Origin: Actinomadura chibensis NBRC 106107
GTDB lineage: Bacteria > Actinomycetota > Actinomycetes > Streptosporangiales > Streptosporangiaceae
Length of the DNA stretch: 64,000 nt
Direction of reading: 5' to 3'
NCBI RefSeq assembly: GCF_001552135.1
Contig: NZ_BCQP01000037.1
Location: 87,088 to 151,087, forward strand
In this document: in pieces, positions 33,471 to 42,291 of the stretch
Position numbering within the stretch: the stretch's first letter is position 1
Layout of the letters: each line of letters begins with the position of its first letter
Made by a program: the position numbers and the translations under genes
The notes under the pieces: generated by a model
What the model was told of the DNA's origin: nothing
Databases searched by the model: none
Seen by the model: the letters and a program-made list of their open reading frames with translations, nothing else

Positions 33471-33690
33471 ACCCCCACGCCGCCCACGCCGCCCACGCCG
33501 CCCACGCCACCCGCGCCGACCACGCCGCCTGTGCCGACCACACCGACCACGCCGCCGGTGGCGACCGCGCCACCCGTGCCGCCCGTGGCGACCATGCCGA
33601 CCGTGGCGACCACGCCGCCGGTGGCGACCGCGCCACCCGCGCCACCCGTGCCGCCCGTGGCGACCGCGCCGACCGTGGCGACCGCGCTGA
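33471..33690. repeat. C-rich 9/15-bp periodic repeat in a divergent spacer
   Basis: Between the HIT gene and the XRE-cupin gene the plus strand is a run of CCACGCCG, GTGGCGACC and CCGCCGGTGGCGACC units. The periodicity is a multiple of 3, so all frames stay open. The predicted products (for example PPTPPTPP and VATAPPVPP) have no start site or homology I can support, and the region must also hold the promoters of both genes. Confidence 0.7.
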
Positions 33691-33718
33691 CCGTGCTGTC
33701 GGGCGGGGTGGGTGGGGG

Positions 33719-34339
33719 ATGCGTAAGACTGGGGGTGGTCGGGGGCGGGCTTTGGGGTGGAGTGAGGTGGCGCGGTTGAGTGGGCAGGGGGCGATCGGGG
33801 AGGCCGTGGCGCGGACCGTGCGGGCGTTGCGGGCCGGGCACGGGTGGAGCCTGGACGAGCTGGCCGGACGCGCCGGGGTCAGCAAGGGCGTCCTGGTCGG
33901 GCTGGAGCAGGGGCGCGGCAATCCGAACCTCGGGACGCTCATCCGGATCTCGGACGCGCTCGGCGTCCCGCTGACGCGGCTCGTGCAGGTGGAGGAGGAG
34001 CCGCCGGTGCGGATGTTCCGGCCGGAGCGGCACGTGGTCCTGTGGGAGGGCACTGAGGGCGGGACGGGGACGCTGCTCGCCGGGTCCGATCCGCGGCCGT
34101 CGCTGGAGCTGTGGCGGTGGGTGCTGCGGCCGGGGGAGACGCGGGAGAGCGACGCGCACGTGCCCGGCACCAAGGAAATCGTGTACGTGCAGGAGGGCAC
34201 GCTGACGCTCGGCGTCGACGGGCGGACGGACCTGGTCGAGGAGGGGGCGGCGGCCGTGTTCGTCGGCGACCGTCCCCACTCGTACGGCAACGCGGGTAAG
34301 GGCGAGGTGCGGTTCATCCTGGCCGTCCTCGATCTGTGA
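33719..34339 (+). CDS. XRE-cupin transcriptional regulator
   Basis: A 206-residue protein. Residues 25-85 form a helix-turn-helix (WSLDELAGRAGVSKGVLVGLEQGRGNPNLGTLIRISDALG). Residues 125-200 form a cupin beta-barrel (VLRPGETRESDAHVPGTKEIVYVQEGTLTLGVDG; GDRPHSYGN). Such regulators sense small molecules through the cupin. XRE-cupin genes are often found with B3/B4-domain and EamA genes, so it probably controls the nearby leftward operon; this is inference from linkage. Confidence 0.85.
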   Translation: MRKTGGGRGRALGWSEVARLSGQGAIGEAVARTVRALRAGHGWSLDELAGRAGVSKGVLVGLEQGRGNPNLGTLIRISDALGVPLTRLVQVEEEPPVRMFRPERHVVLWEGTEGGTGTLLAGSDPRPSLELWRWVLRPGETRESDAHVPGTKEIVYVQEGTLTLGVDGRTDLVEEGAAAVFVGDRPHSYGNAGKGEVRFILAVLDL

Positions 34340-34346
34340 GCGAAGG

Positions 34347-35492
34347 TCAGGACGTCAGCCGGACGGGCATGGCGAGGTAGCGGAACCCCGTGTCGCTTTC
34401 GGGTGGGGCGTCTTCGTCGTCCTTCTTGTCGGGGATGCCGGTGAGGAGCGCGGCCTTGGTGGGGCCCGCGCATTCGAGGCGGGCGAACTCGGTGTCGATT
34501 CCGGCGAGGCCGTCCAGCAGGTACTGGGGCGCGAAGGCGATGTCGATGTCGTCGCCGCTGAGCCGCACGGGAAGGCTCTCGTTGGCGCGGGCGGAGTCGC
34601 CGGTCGCGGCGCTGACGCGCAGCTCGTCGGCGGTGAACGCGAGCCGGACGGGGGTGCCGCGCTCGGTGACGAGGGCCGCGCGCTTGATCGTCTCGACGAA
34701 CGGCGCGACCCGGACCTCGGCCACCGACGTCCACGTCCCGGTGAGCCGCGACCGGTAGTTGATGTACTGGTCGTCGAGGAGGCGGCTGGTCATGCTGCGG
34801 TTGCCGCCGGACACGCCGATCAGGGTGTCGCCCGCGCCGCCGAGCGAGATCGTGACATCGGCGTCGCGCCTGATCGCCTTGGCGGTGTCGGCGAGGGTGC
34901 GGGCGGGGACGACGACGCCCGCGGTGAAACCGTCCTCGGCGGGGGACCAGGTCAGCTCGCGGGCGGCGATGCGGTAGCGGTCGGTGCAGGCGAGCCACAT
35001 CGTGTCGCCGTCGATGTCGATCCGGACGCCGGTGAGCATGGGGAGGGTGTCGTCGCGCCCGGCGGCGGGGGTGACCTGGGCGACGGCGGTGGCGAACAGG
35101 TCGCCGGGGATCGTCCCGGCGACGGCGGGCGGCTCGGGGAGGGTGGGGTAGTCCTCGACGGGCAGGGTGAGCAGGCCGAACTCGGCCGGGCCGCACCGGA
35201 CGACGACCTCCGAGCCCTTCGTGGCGACCTCCACCGGGTGCGGCGGGAGGTTGCGCACGATGTCGGCGAGCAGCCGCCCGGGGACGAGGGCGCGCCCCGG
35301 CTCGGCGACGTCGGCGTCCTCGCGGGCGCGCGCCGACACCTCGTAGTCGAACCCGGCGAGGGTCAGCTCGCCCTGGTCGGTGACCTCGATGAGCATGCCC
35401 GCGAGGACGGGCAGGGCCGGACGCGACGGGAGCGTCCGCGCCGCCCACGCGACGGCGTCGGCGAGCGTCTGCCGGTCGACTCGGAACTCCAC
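34347..35492 (-). CDS. dnaN: DNA polymerase III beta subunit (sliding clamp), stand-alone copy
   Basis: A 381-residue three-domain sliding clamp: MEFRVDRQTLADAVAWAARTLPSRPALPVLAGMLIE, FGLLTLPVEDYPTLPEPP, CTDRYRIAARELTW and the C-terminal RYLAMPVRLTS peptide-binding end. It is not next to dnaA or recF, the normal dnaN setting. It lies downstream of ogt and the ada-alkA fusion in the same direction, suggesting a second clamp used in repair. Streptomycetes also carry an extra dnaN-like gene. Whether it is the main clamp cannot be decided from this window. Confidence 0.9.
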   Translation of the reverse strand: MEFRVDRQTLADAVAWAARTLPSRPALPVLAGMLIEVTDQGELTLAGFDYEVSARAREDADVAEPGRALVPGRLLADIVRNLPPHPVEVATKGSEVVVRCGPAEFGLLTLPVEDYPTLPEPPAVAGTIPGDLFATAVAQVTPAAGRDDTLPMLTGVRIDIDGDTMWLACTDRYRIAARELTWSPAEDGFTAGVVVPARTLADTAKAIRRDADVTISLGGAGDTLIGVSGGNRSMTSRLLDDQYINYRSRLTGTWTSVAEVRVAPFVETIKRAALVTERGTPVRLAFTADELRVSAATGDSARANESLPVRLSGDDIDIAFAPQYLLDGLAGIDTEFARLECAGPTKAALLTGIPDKKDDEDAPPESDTGFRYLAMPVRLTS

Positions 35493-35619
35493 GTGATCAG
35501 CCTTTCCGCGACGGCGGTGCCGGCCGGGGTACCGGCCGTGACACGCACGGTATCCCCGGCCACCGACAGTTCAGCGGACGCCCAGGTCAGACGGGCCGCG
35601 GACGCCCGCCGACGCGCCG

Positions 35620-36129
35620 TCAGAAGAGGGGCTCGACGGTGGTCCTGGTCTTGCGCTCGAAGTCGAGGAGGTAGCGCTTGCGGTCGAGGCCGCCGCCGTA
35701 TCCGGTGAGGTCGCCGTTGGCCCCGACGACCCGGTGGCACGGGACGATCACGCTGATCGGGTTGCGCCCGTTGGCAAGCCCGACCGCCCGCGACGCGGAC
35801 GGCTTCCCCAACTCGGCGGCGAGCTGCCCGTAGGTGGTGGTCTCGCCGTAGGGGATCTGCTGGAGCGCGGTCCACACACGCTGCTGGAAAGGCGTCCCCT
35901 GGAGGTTGAGCGGTAGGTCGAACTCGGTCAGGTCACCGGCGAAGTACGCGGAGAGCTGTTCGGCGGCGGACGCGAAGGGCTCGTCCTCCGGATCGCCCGG
36001 TACGCCCAGCGACTCCTCGGGTGGACGGTGCCGCTGCACCTCCATGTACAACCCGGCCAGACCGCCGTCTACGGCGACCAAGGTGAGGTCTCCTACAGGA
36101 CTGTCCAGGACGACACGCGTCGGTTCCAT
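35620..36129 (-). CDS. ogt: methylated-DNA-[protein]-cysteine S-methyltransferase
   Basis: A 169-residue suicide enzyme that removes O6-alkyl groups from guanine. The acceptor Cys131 lies in VIVPCHRVV. The DNA-binding helix-turn-helix is PYGETTTYGQLAAELGKPSASRAVGLANGRNPI. Normal Ogt length. The gene follows ada-alkA by 20 bp on the same strand, so both are likely transcribed together from the adaptive-response promoter. Confidence 0.95.
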   Translation of the reverse strand: MEPTRVVLDSPVGDLTLVAVDGGLAGLYMEVQRHRPPEESLGVPGDPEDEPFASAAEQLSAYFAGDLTEFDLPLNLQGTPFQQRVWTALQQIPYGETTTYGQLAAELGKPSASRAVGLANGRNPISVIVPCHRVVGANGDLTGYGGGLDRKRYLLDFERKTRTTVEPLF

Positions 36130-36149
36130 GAACGGGAATCCTCCCTTAA

Positions 36150-37622
36150 TCAGGATGCGGGAAGCAGGTTGATGGCGTGGTCACCGGTCGCCCACAGGTA
36201 TTGGACGGCATAGGCGCGCCACGGTCGCCACTGGGCGGCGTGACGGGTGAGGGCGGCCGGTGTAGCGGGAAGGTCGAGCGACTTGGCGGCGGCCCTGATC
36301 CCGAGGTCGGTGGGGGTGAACGCGTCGGGATCCCCCAGGGCGCGCATCGCGATCGTCTCGATCGTCCAGGGTCCTATGCCGGGGAGGGCCGAAAGGCGCG
36401 TGCGGGCCTCGTCCCAGTCGCTCCCCACACCGAGGTCGATCTCACCGCTCGCTAGTGCGTCGACAAGGGTCGTCAGGGTGGTGCGCCTGGTCTGCGGGAA
36501 CGCCAGGTCCTCCGGGTTGAGTTCCGCCAGGGCGGAGGGGGTCGGGAACAGGTGCGTCAGCCCTCCGCCGGGGTCGGTGATGGGGTCGCCGTAGGCGGTG
36601 ACGAGCCGTCCCGCATGGGTGCGGGCGGCGGCCGTCGAGACCTGCTGGCCCAGTACCGCGCGGACGGCGAATTCGGGTGCGTCGACGGTTCGCGGGACGC
36701 GCCGCCCTGGGGCCTTGTCCACCAGGGGAGCGAGAACGGGGTCGGTGCGGAGCTGGTCGTCCACGGCGATGGGGTCGGCGTCCAGGTCGAGCATCCAGCG
36801 GCACCGGCTGATGGCGATAGTGAGGTCGCGGAGGTCGCTCAACGTCAGCGTGCAGGCGACGTGGTCCGGATGGGGGCGAAGGGTGGCGATCCCATGTCCG
36901 TGGGGTAGGCGCAGGGCGCGCCTGTAGGCGCCGTCCCGCCATTCCTCCACGCCGGGTACGGCGGTGGCCGCGAGGTGCCCGAAGAGGTTGTCGGGGCAGA
37001 GCGGGGCCCGGAAGGGCAGACGCAGTGACAGTGCGCCGGAACCGGCGGGTGGGTGCCCCTTGGCTACGCGGTCGCGCAACCCGCTCGGCGTTAGGGCGAA
37101 CACCTCGCGGACGGTCTCGTTGAAGGCCCGGATACTCGCGAAGCCCGCCGCGAATGCGACGTCCCCCATCGGAAGGGTGGTCGTTTCGATGAGAAGACGC
37201 GCCGTCTGGGCGCGCTGGGCCCGGGCCAAGGCGAGTGGGCCCGCGCCCAGTTCGGCGTTGAGCTGCCGTTCGATCTGGCGGGTGCTGTACCCGAGTCGTC
37301 CGGCGAGACCGGGGACACCCTCACGGTCGACCACGCCGTCGGCTATCAGCCGCATGGCGCGGGCGACGACATCCGCGCGATGGTTCCATTCCGGTGAGCC
37401 GGGCGTGGTGTCGGGACGGCACCGCTTGCAGGCGCGGAACCCCGCCTGCTGCGCCGCGGCCGCGCTCGGGTAGAACCGCATGTTCTCCGGCTTGGGGGCG
37501 ACGACCGGGCAGCTGGGGCGGCAGTAGATCCCCGTGGTGACGACGCCGGTGAAGAACCATCCGTCGAAGCGGGCGTCCTTCGCCTGGACGGCCCGCACGC
37601 ACCTTTCCGCGTCCTCATGCAT
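36150..37622 (-). CDS. Ada-AlkA fusion: adaptive-response regulator and 3-methyladenine DNA glycosylase
   Basis: A roughly 490-residue fusion. The N-terminal Ada domain has the zinc cysteines IYCRPSC and FRACKRC, with a methylphosphotriester acceptor, followed by an AraC helix-turn-helix (VPGLAGRLGYSTRQIERQLNAEL). From about residue 200 comes an AlkA N-domain, then the HhH-GPD glycosylase core (LPGIGPWTIETIAMRALG and catalytic Asp in AFTPTDLGI). The Ada part becomes an activator after methyl transfer. ATG 37622 (MHEDAERC) fits homologues; ATG 37634 adds four residues. It lacks the C-terminal O6-methylguanine domain, which ogt supplies. Confidence 0.93.
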   Translation of the reverse strand: MHEDAERCVRAVQAKDARFDGWFFTGVVTTGIYCRPSCPVVAPKPENMRFYPSAAAAQQAGFRACKRCRPDTTPGSPEWNHRADVVARAMRLIADGVVDREGVPGLAGRLGYSTRQIERQLNAELGAGPLALARAQRAQTARLLIETTTLPMGDVAFAAGFASIRAFNETVREVFALTPSGLRDRVAKGHPPAGSGALSLRLPFRAPLCPDNLFGHLAATAVPGVEEWRDGAYRRALRLPHGHGIATLRPHPDHVACTLTLSDLRDLTIAISRCRWMLDLDADPIAVDDQLRTDPVLAPLVDKAPGRRVPRTVDAPEFAVRAVLGQQVSTAAARTHAGRLVTAYGDPITDPGGGLTHLFPTPSALAELNPEDLAFPQTRRTTLTTLVDALASGEIDLGVGSDWDEARTRLSALPGIGPWTIETIAMRALGDPDAFTPTDLGIRAAAKSLDLPATPAALTRHAAQWRPWRAYAVQYLWATGDHAINLLPAS

Positions 37623-37791
37623 GTCTTCCAGCATCGACGATGGTCAGGCACGTCCACTAGCCGGAATCCGACATCATCTTCAACCGGCGCGATGACCTCT
37701 CAGGTAATCGATCTTCCGCCGCCGGGTTGGCAGCGTAGGGGTCACCGGGGACGAACCGACGATCCCGGACGATAAGACGAGGAGTCATCAA

Positions 37792-38154
37792 ATGAGCGAC
37801 GTCCAGCAGCGAGTGGCCCGCTACCTGGCGATCTGGAACGAGAAGGACCCGGCGGCCCGCCGCGCCGCGATCGACGACCTGTGGACGGACACGGCCGTCT
37901 ACGTCGACCCGCTCGGCGTCGCCGAGGGCCGCGCCGCGATCGACGCGTTCGTCGGCGCCGCGCAGCAGCAGTTCCCCGGGCTCGTGTTCCGTCCGGCGGG
38001 CGACGTGGACGCCCACCACAACGTGGCCCGCTTCACCTGGGAGCTCGGCCCGGAGGGCGGCGAGGCGATCGTGGTCGGCTTCGATGTGGCGGTGTTCGAC
38101 GACGAGGGCCGTTTCGACCGCGTCCACGGCTTTCTCGACAAGGTCCCCGCGTAG
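37792..38154 (+). CDS. SnoaL-like/NTF2-fold protein
   Basis: A 120-residue alpha+beta cone protein (MSDVQQRVARYLAIWNEKDPAARRAAIDDLWTDTAVYVDPLGVAEG; FTWELGPEGGEAIVVGFDVAVFDDEGRFDRVHGFLD). It is of the nuclear transport factor 2-like fold used by polyketide cyclases, isomerases and many binding proteins. AGGAG lies 9 bp upstream of the ATG. Substrate not predictable. It is divergent from the ada-alkA gene. Confidence 0.85.
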   Translation: MSDVQQRVARYLAIWNEKDPAARRAAIDDLWTDTAVYVDPLGVAEGRAAIDAFVGAAQQQFPGLVFRPAGDVDAHHNVARFTWELGPEGGEAIVVGFDVAVFDDEGRFDRVHGFLDKVPA

Positions 38155-38170
38155 CGCGAATGGGGTCCGC

Positions 38171-38539
38171 TTAGCGTTCGGCGCGGAAATGAGCCTCCCG
38201 GTCGGCGGTCGCCAAAGCGGTGTTCACGAATGCGACCACCGCGAAGGCGACCGCCCAGCCGGGACGGTCAACCCCGTACAGCGCAAGGGCTCCCGCGCCG
38301 AACACCACGGCCTTGACCATAAGCACGAACGGCAACGCGACCTTGTAGCGGGCCTTGGGTGCGGCGAACGAACCCCACAGCAGAATCGCGGCGACCGGTG
38401 CCCCGACCCCGAGGACGACGTCGGCCACCACGTTCCCGCCAGTGGAGAACCCCCACCAGGCGAGGGCGACGATGGCCACGACCTCCAGCAGGAAGGCCAG
38501 CGCCTCGTTCGCGGCATGCAATGGCCCAGGTAGACGCAC
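38171..38539 (-). CDS. YrdB/DUF2568 family membrane protein
   Basis: A 122-residue protein with four predicted transmembrane helices (ALAFLLEVVAIVALAWWGF; VVADVVLGVGAPVAAILLWG; VALPFVLMVKAVVFGAGALALYG; WAVAFAVVAFVNTAL). It matches the YrdB family of unknown function. Translation from GTG 38539 (VRLPGPLHAANEAL). Only 18 bp separate it from the divergent methyltransferase start, so at least one of the two transcripts is nearly leaderless. Confidence 0.8.
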   Translation of the reverse strand: MRLPGPLHAANEALAFLLEVVAIVALAWWGFSTGGNVVADVVLGVGAPVAAILLWGSFAAPKARYKVALPFVLMVKAVVFGAGALALYGVDRPGWAVAFAVVAFVNTALATADREAHFRAER

Positions 38540-38557
38540 GCGGATACGGTACTCGGT

Positions 38558-39676
38558 GTGGACGAGATCTCCTGGCGGGAGGGCGGCCGGGACCGGAGCG
38601 TCCGCTGGCGGTCGGAAGGCGGCGCCCCGCCGCCCCGCCGCGTCGTGGTCGCCGACGACCAGACCCGCGCCGACGACGCCTACCGGCTGGCCTGCGAGGG
38701 CACCGCCCTGCTGTGGCGGGGCGACTTCCAGAACGCGCGCCAGCTCCTCACCGCGATGGCGCGCCGGATCGACCGTCCGCCCAAGCGCAAGAGGGGAAAG
38801 CCGGAACCCTCCGGGGCACAGGCATTTCATCTGTTCCGGCAGGCACGAGCCCAGCGCGCGCGGACGCTGGGCATGCTGCTCATTCCGTTCGACCCGGGCC
38901 ACACCATTCCCCTGCGCCGGGCCCCGGACGTCCAGGAAGCCTGCGCCGAGGTGTACGGCCCGGACGACCACCCCTACGTGACGTCCCTCCGCGAACTGCT
39001 CGGCCTCATCGGCGCGCACGAATGGCGGAGGAAAGGGGTGCCGATCCCAGCCCTGGGCGGCGACCGGATCCACCCGCACCATGGGGTCTTCTCACCGGTC
39101 AGGGGCGAATACGTAGACCTGGTGAACGAAGCGCCGATCCCGCCTACCACCACGGCCTTCGACATTGGGACGGGCACAGGCGTACTCGCCGCCGTCCTGG
39201 CCCGTCGCGGTATCGACCGAGTAGTCGCGACCGACAACGACCCGCGCGCGCTTGCCTGCGCCCGAGAGAACGTCGATCGCTTGCAAGTGCGGGTCGATGT
39301 CGTCCAAGCAGACCTGTTCCCCGAAGGCAAGGCGGGCCTGGTCGTCTGCAATCCGCCCTGGCTCCCGGGCAAGCCCGCCTCGCCCCTCGAACACGCCGTC
39401 TACGACGCGGGCGGGCGGATGCTCCGCGGTTTCCTGTCCGGCCTCCCGCGCCACCTCGAACCGGGCGGCGAGGGCTGGCTCATCATGTCCGACCTGGCCG
39501 AGCACCTGGGTCTGCGCACCCGGGACGACCTCCTCGCCCTGTTCGACGAGTCCGGCCTGAGGGTCGCGGGCACGCTCGACGCCAAGCCGCGCCACCCCCG
39601 CGCGACCGACCCGGACGACCCGCTCCACTCGGCACGTGCCGCCGAGACGACGACCCTGTGGCGGCTGGTCCCCTAG
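38558..39676 (+). CDS. class I SAM-dependent methyltransferase with NPPW motif
   Basis: A 372-residue protein. Residues 1-170 are an accessory domain with no recognised fold (HHGVFSPVRGEYVDLV bridges it). The Rossmann fold follows with DIGTGTGVLAAVLARRG (motif I), ATDNDPRALACA and the catalytic VVCNPPWLPGKP. The NPPW tetrapeptide marks methylation of an amide or exocyclic amine, as in release-factor, ribosomal RNA or protein glutamine methyltransferases. GTG start at 38558. Its stop overlaps the next gene's stop as CTAG. Confidence 0.85.
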   Translation: MDEISWREGGRDRSVRWRSEGGAPPPRRVVVADDQTRADDAYRLACEGTALLWRGDFQNARQLLTAMARRIDRPPKRKRGKPEPSGAQAFHLFRQARAQRARTLGMLLIPFDPGHTIPLRRAPDVQEACAEVYGPDDHPYVTSLRELLGLIGAHEWRRKGVPIPALGGDRIHPHHGVFSPVRGEYVDLVNEAPIPPTTTAFDIGTGTGVLAAVLARRGIDRVVATDNDPRALACARENVDRLQVRVDVVQADLFPEGKAGLVVCNPPWLPGKPASPLEHAVYDAGGRMLRGFLSGLPRHLEPGGEGWLIMSDLAEHLGLRTRDDLLALFDESGLRVAGTLDAKPRHPRATDPDDPLHSARAAETTTLWRLVP

Positions 39677-40527
39677 GCGTGGCTCCGGTGGACGGTCTCG
39701 GCGCCGATCACGCCGAGCAGTTCGAGCGCCTCGACGGCGGGGCTGCCGGGCGGCGGCGTGAACACGACGAGCCGCTGGTCCTCGGCCGGAGTCAGCAAGG
39801 TCTCCGCGTCGAACTCCATCGCGCCGATCTCCGGGTGCAGCACCTTCATGCGGCTGCTGCGCCGCACCGCGACCTCGTGCCGCTCCCACAGCCGCGCGAA
39901 CTCCTCGCTGGCCTCGCGCAGCCGTCCGACCAGCGCGGACGCCACCGCGTCCGATCCGCGCCGCGCCACCGCGGCGCGGAGGTCGGCGACATGCATGCGG
40001 CTGTGGTGCTCGTGCTCCTCCTCCGGGTACGCCTCCCGGACGAACGGGTCGGTGAACCATCGCCACACGATGTTCCGGTCGCCGGGCTCGACCGTGCAGA
40101 CACAGCCGAAAAGGAATTCGGACATCGAGTTCTGCGCCAGCACGTCCCCGAGATCCCCGATGATCTGGGCGGGCGTGTCGTGCAGCCGGTCGAGCAGGTA
40201 GAGCAGGCCAGGCCGGACGTGCTCCCCCGCGAACGGCCCGGCGGGCGGACGGTGCCCGGCGAGGACGTAGAGGTGGTCGCGCTCGTCCTCCGTCAGCCGC
40301 AGCGCGCGGGCGAGCGAACGCAGCAACTGCGTCGAGGGCTGCGGGCTCCGGGCCTGCTCAAGCCGCATGTAGTAGTCCGCCGACATGCCCGCGAGCTGCG
40401 CCACCTCCTCCCGGCGCAGGCCCGGCGTACGCCGCCGGGGGCCCGCCGTGAGGCCGACCTCGCGCGGACGCAGCCGCTCCCGGGAACGGCGGAGGAAGTC
40501 GGCCAGTTCGCGGCGGTCCATGTCCAT
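39673..40527 (-). CDS. XRE regulator with MmyB-like ligand-binding domain
   Basis: A 284-residue protein (MDMDRRELADFLRRSRERLRP). The helix-turn-helix is TPGLRREEVAQLAGMSADYYMRLEQAR. The C-terminal PAS-like MmyB domain contains the usual NSMSEFLFG, GDRNIVWRWFTDPFVREAYP and MKVLHPEIGAMEF. These regulators bind fatty-acid-like ligands and commonly control a divergent oxidoreductase or hydrolase gene, here the alpha/beta hydrolase at 40642. ATG 40539 and 40521 are alternative starts. Confidence 0.88.
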   Translation of the reverse strand: MDMDRRELADFLRRSRERLRPREVGLTAGPRRRTPGLRREEVAQLAGMSADYYMRLEQARSPQPSTQLLRSLARALRLTEDERDHLYVLAGHRPPAGPFAGEHVRPGLLYLLDRLHDTPAQIIGDLGDVLAQNSMSEFLFGCVCTVEPGDRNIVWRWFTDPFVREAYPEEEHEHHSRMHVADLRAAVARRGSDAVASALVGRLREASEEFARLWERHEVAVRRSSRMKVLHPEIGAMEFDAETLLTPAEDQRLVVFTPPPGSPAVEALELLGVIGAETVHRSHA

Positions 40528-40641
40528 GCGTCCAATCATCGGTGATCCGCGGCGGCTCGGACCGGGCGCAGCCTGGGACCGGTTGTCCTAGCCAAGGCGG
40601 TCCGCTCCTCATCGCGGTCCGGCGCGGGCAGCGTTGGGGAC

Positions 40642-41418
40642 ATGGCTGAAATCACCGTTGGCAAGGCCCGTATCTCCTACCGCACCGAGGGCTCCGGCCC
40701 GCCGGTCGTGCTCGTCCACGGCGTGGGCCCCGGCTCGCTCATGTGGGACGGGATCCTCGACCGTCTCACCGGCCGCAACACCGTGCACCTTCCCGATCTC
40801 TCCGGGAGCGACTCGGCGTCCGACGACGGCGCGCCGCTCACGGTCGAGACCCTCGCCGGGCAGGTCGCCGCCGTGATCGAGGACGCCGGGACGGGCCCGG
40901 CCGACGTCGTCGGCTTCTCGCTCGGCGCGCCCACGGCCGCCGCCGTTGCCGCGCTCCGCCCGGACCTCGTCCGCCGTCTCGTCGTCGCCGCCGGTTGGGC
41001 CCACGCGGACGACGTGTACATCCAGCAGTTGATGGCCTTGTGGCTGAGCATCGCCGACTCCCCCGAAGGGTTCGGACGCCTCGGGACGGTCACGTCCTTC
41101 GCCCGCCCCCACCTGAACGAGATAGGCAACGAGGCCGCCGAGCAATCGCACGGCTTCATGCAGCCCAACGACAGGCGCCTACGCCAACTCGACCTGGTCC
41201 GACGGGTCGATGTCCGTTCGCTGCTGTCGCGCATAGAGGCACCCACGCTCGCCATCGGCTGCACACGCGACCTGACGATCCCCGTCGAGAACCACCGCGA
41301 ACTGTCCAAGCTCATCGCGGGCAGCGAGTACGCCGAACTCGACACCGGGCACGTCGCGATGTTTGAACGACCCGACGAATTCGTGAAACTCGTCCAGGAC
41401 TTCCTGGCCCGCCCCTAG
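40642..41418 (+). CDS. alpha/beta hydrolase
   Basis: A 258-residue cytoplasmic hydrolase with VLVHGVGPGSLMW (oxyanion loop), the nucleophile elbow VVGFSLGAPTAAA (Ser), an acid near GCTRDLTIPVENH and the final His in LDTGHVAMFE. The substrate is unknown; the sequence is nearest to the generic esterase/peroxidase-like group. It is divergent from the MmyB-type regulator, which probably controls it, and is followed by an SDR gene. Confidence 0.87.
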   Translation: MAEITVGKARISYRTEGSGPPVVLVHGVGPGSLMWDGILDRLTGRNTVHLPDLSGSDSASDDGAPLTVETLAGQVAAVIEDAGTGPADVVGFSLGAPTAAAVAALRPDLVRRLVVAAGWAHADDVYIQQLMALWLSIADSPEGFGRLGTVTSFARPHLNEIGNEAAEQSHGFMQPNDRRLRQLDLVRRVDVRSLLSRIEAPTLAIGCTRDLTIPVENHRELSKLIAGSEYAELDTGHVAMFERPDEFVKLVQDFLARP

Positions 41419-41447
41419 CCGGACCGGACGAGCCGGGTAGTCGGGAT

Positions 41448-41469
41448 ACCAGGGTGGGCGCACCCTGGT
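41448..41469. promoter_or_regulatory. perfect 9-bp inverted repeat between hydrolase and SDR genes
   Basis: ACCAGGGTG (41448-41456) and CACCCTGGT (41461-41469) are exact inverted copies with a 4-bp loop. The symmetry continues imperfectly outward (GGAT and TACC). It lies 30 bp after the hydrolase stop and 24 bp before the SDR start. An operator for the SDR or an intergenic terminator are both possible. Confidence 0.5.
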
Positions 41470-41493
41470 TACCGTGCGCGCGCGCCGAGCACG

Positions 41494-42291
41494 ATGGACG
41501 ATATGCGTCCCATCGAAGAGCAGACCATCCTCATCACCGGTGCGACGGACGGACTGGGCCGCGCACTGGCCGCCGAACTCGCCTCCCAGGGCGCGACGGT
41601 CCTCGTCCACGGACGGGACGACCAGCGCGGCAAGGCGACCTTGCACGAGATCGGCGGCCGTGCGTCCTGGTACCGCGCGGACCTGTCGTCCCTGGACGAG
41701 ACACGCGCGCTGGCAGAGGCGGTCAAGGCCGACCACCCGCGCCTGGACGTGTTGGTCAACAACGCTGGCATCGGCGCAGACGGGCCACGGCGAGAAAGCG
41801 CGGACGGACACGAACTGACGTTCCAGGTGAACTACCTGTCCGGATACCTGCTCACCCGGCTTCTCCTGCCGACCCTCATAAGCTCGGCCCCAGCGCGCAT
41901 AGTGAACGTGAGCAGCCTGGGTCAGCAGGCCATCGACTTCGACGACGTCATGCTCCAGCACGGCTACAGCGGGATACGCGCCTACTGCCAGAGCAAGCTC
42001 GCACAGGTCTTTTTCACCTTCGACCTGGCGGAGGAGCTGGCCGGGACGGGCGTCACGGCCAACGCGCTGCACCCGGCCACCTACATGCCGACGAAAATGG
42101 TGCCGTCGCCGATAAGCACCCTGGAGGAGGGTGTCCGCGCGACCCACCGCCTTGTGACCGACCCAGCGCTGGACGACGTGTCAGGACGTTTCTTCAACGG
42201 CCTCCGGGAGTCCCGCGCCGACGACCAGGCGTACGACCCGGCCGCCCGCGCGCGGCTCCGCGCCCTCTCCGAGGAACTCACGGCCCCCTAG
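41494..42291 (+). CDS. short-chain dehydrogenase/reductase
   Basis: A 265-residue SDR with the cofactor motif TGATDGLG, NNAG (VLVNNAGIGADGP), the catalytic Ser in IVNVSSLGQQ and the YxxxK in YCQSK. HGRD after strand 2 suggests NADP preference. The sequence around HPATYMPTKM is typical of the retinol dehydrogenase-like actinobacterial branch. Substrate unknown. ATG 41503 is an alternative start. Its stop overlaps the convergent SnoaL-like gene (CTAG). Confidence 0.88.
   Translation: MDDMRPIEEQTILITGATDGLGRALAAELASQGATVLVHGRDDQRGKATLHEIGGRASWYRADLSSLDETRALAEAVKADHPRLDVLVNNAGIGADGPRRESADGHELTFQVNYLSGYLLTRLLLPTLISSAPARIVNVSSLGQQAIDFDDVMLQHGYSGIRAYCQSKLAQVFFTFDLAEELAGTGVTANALHPATYMPTKMVPSPISTLEEGVRATHRLVTDPALDDVSGRFFNGLRESRADDQAYDPAARARLRALSEELTAP

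Noticed and set aside
34347..35492. Chromosomal origin at the dnaN gene
   Set aside because: No dnaA, recF or gyrB beside it and no DnaA-box cluster in the flanking spacers; it is a stand-alone clamp gene.
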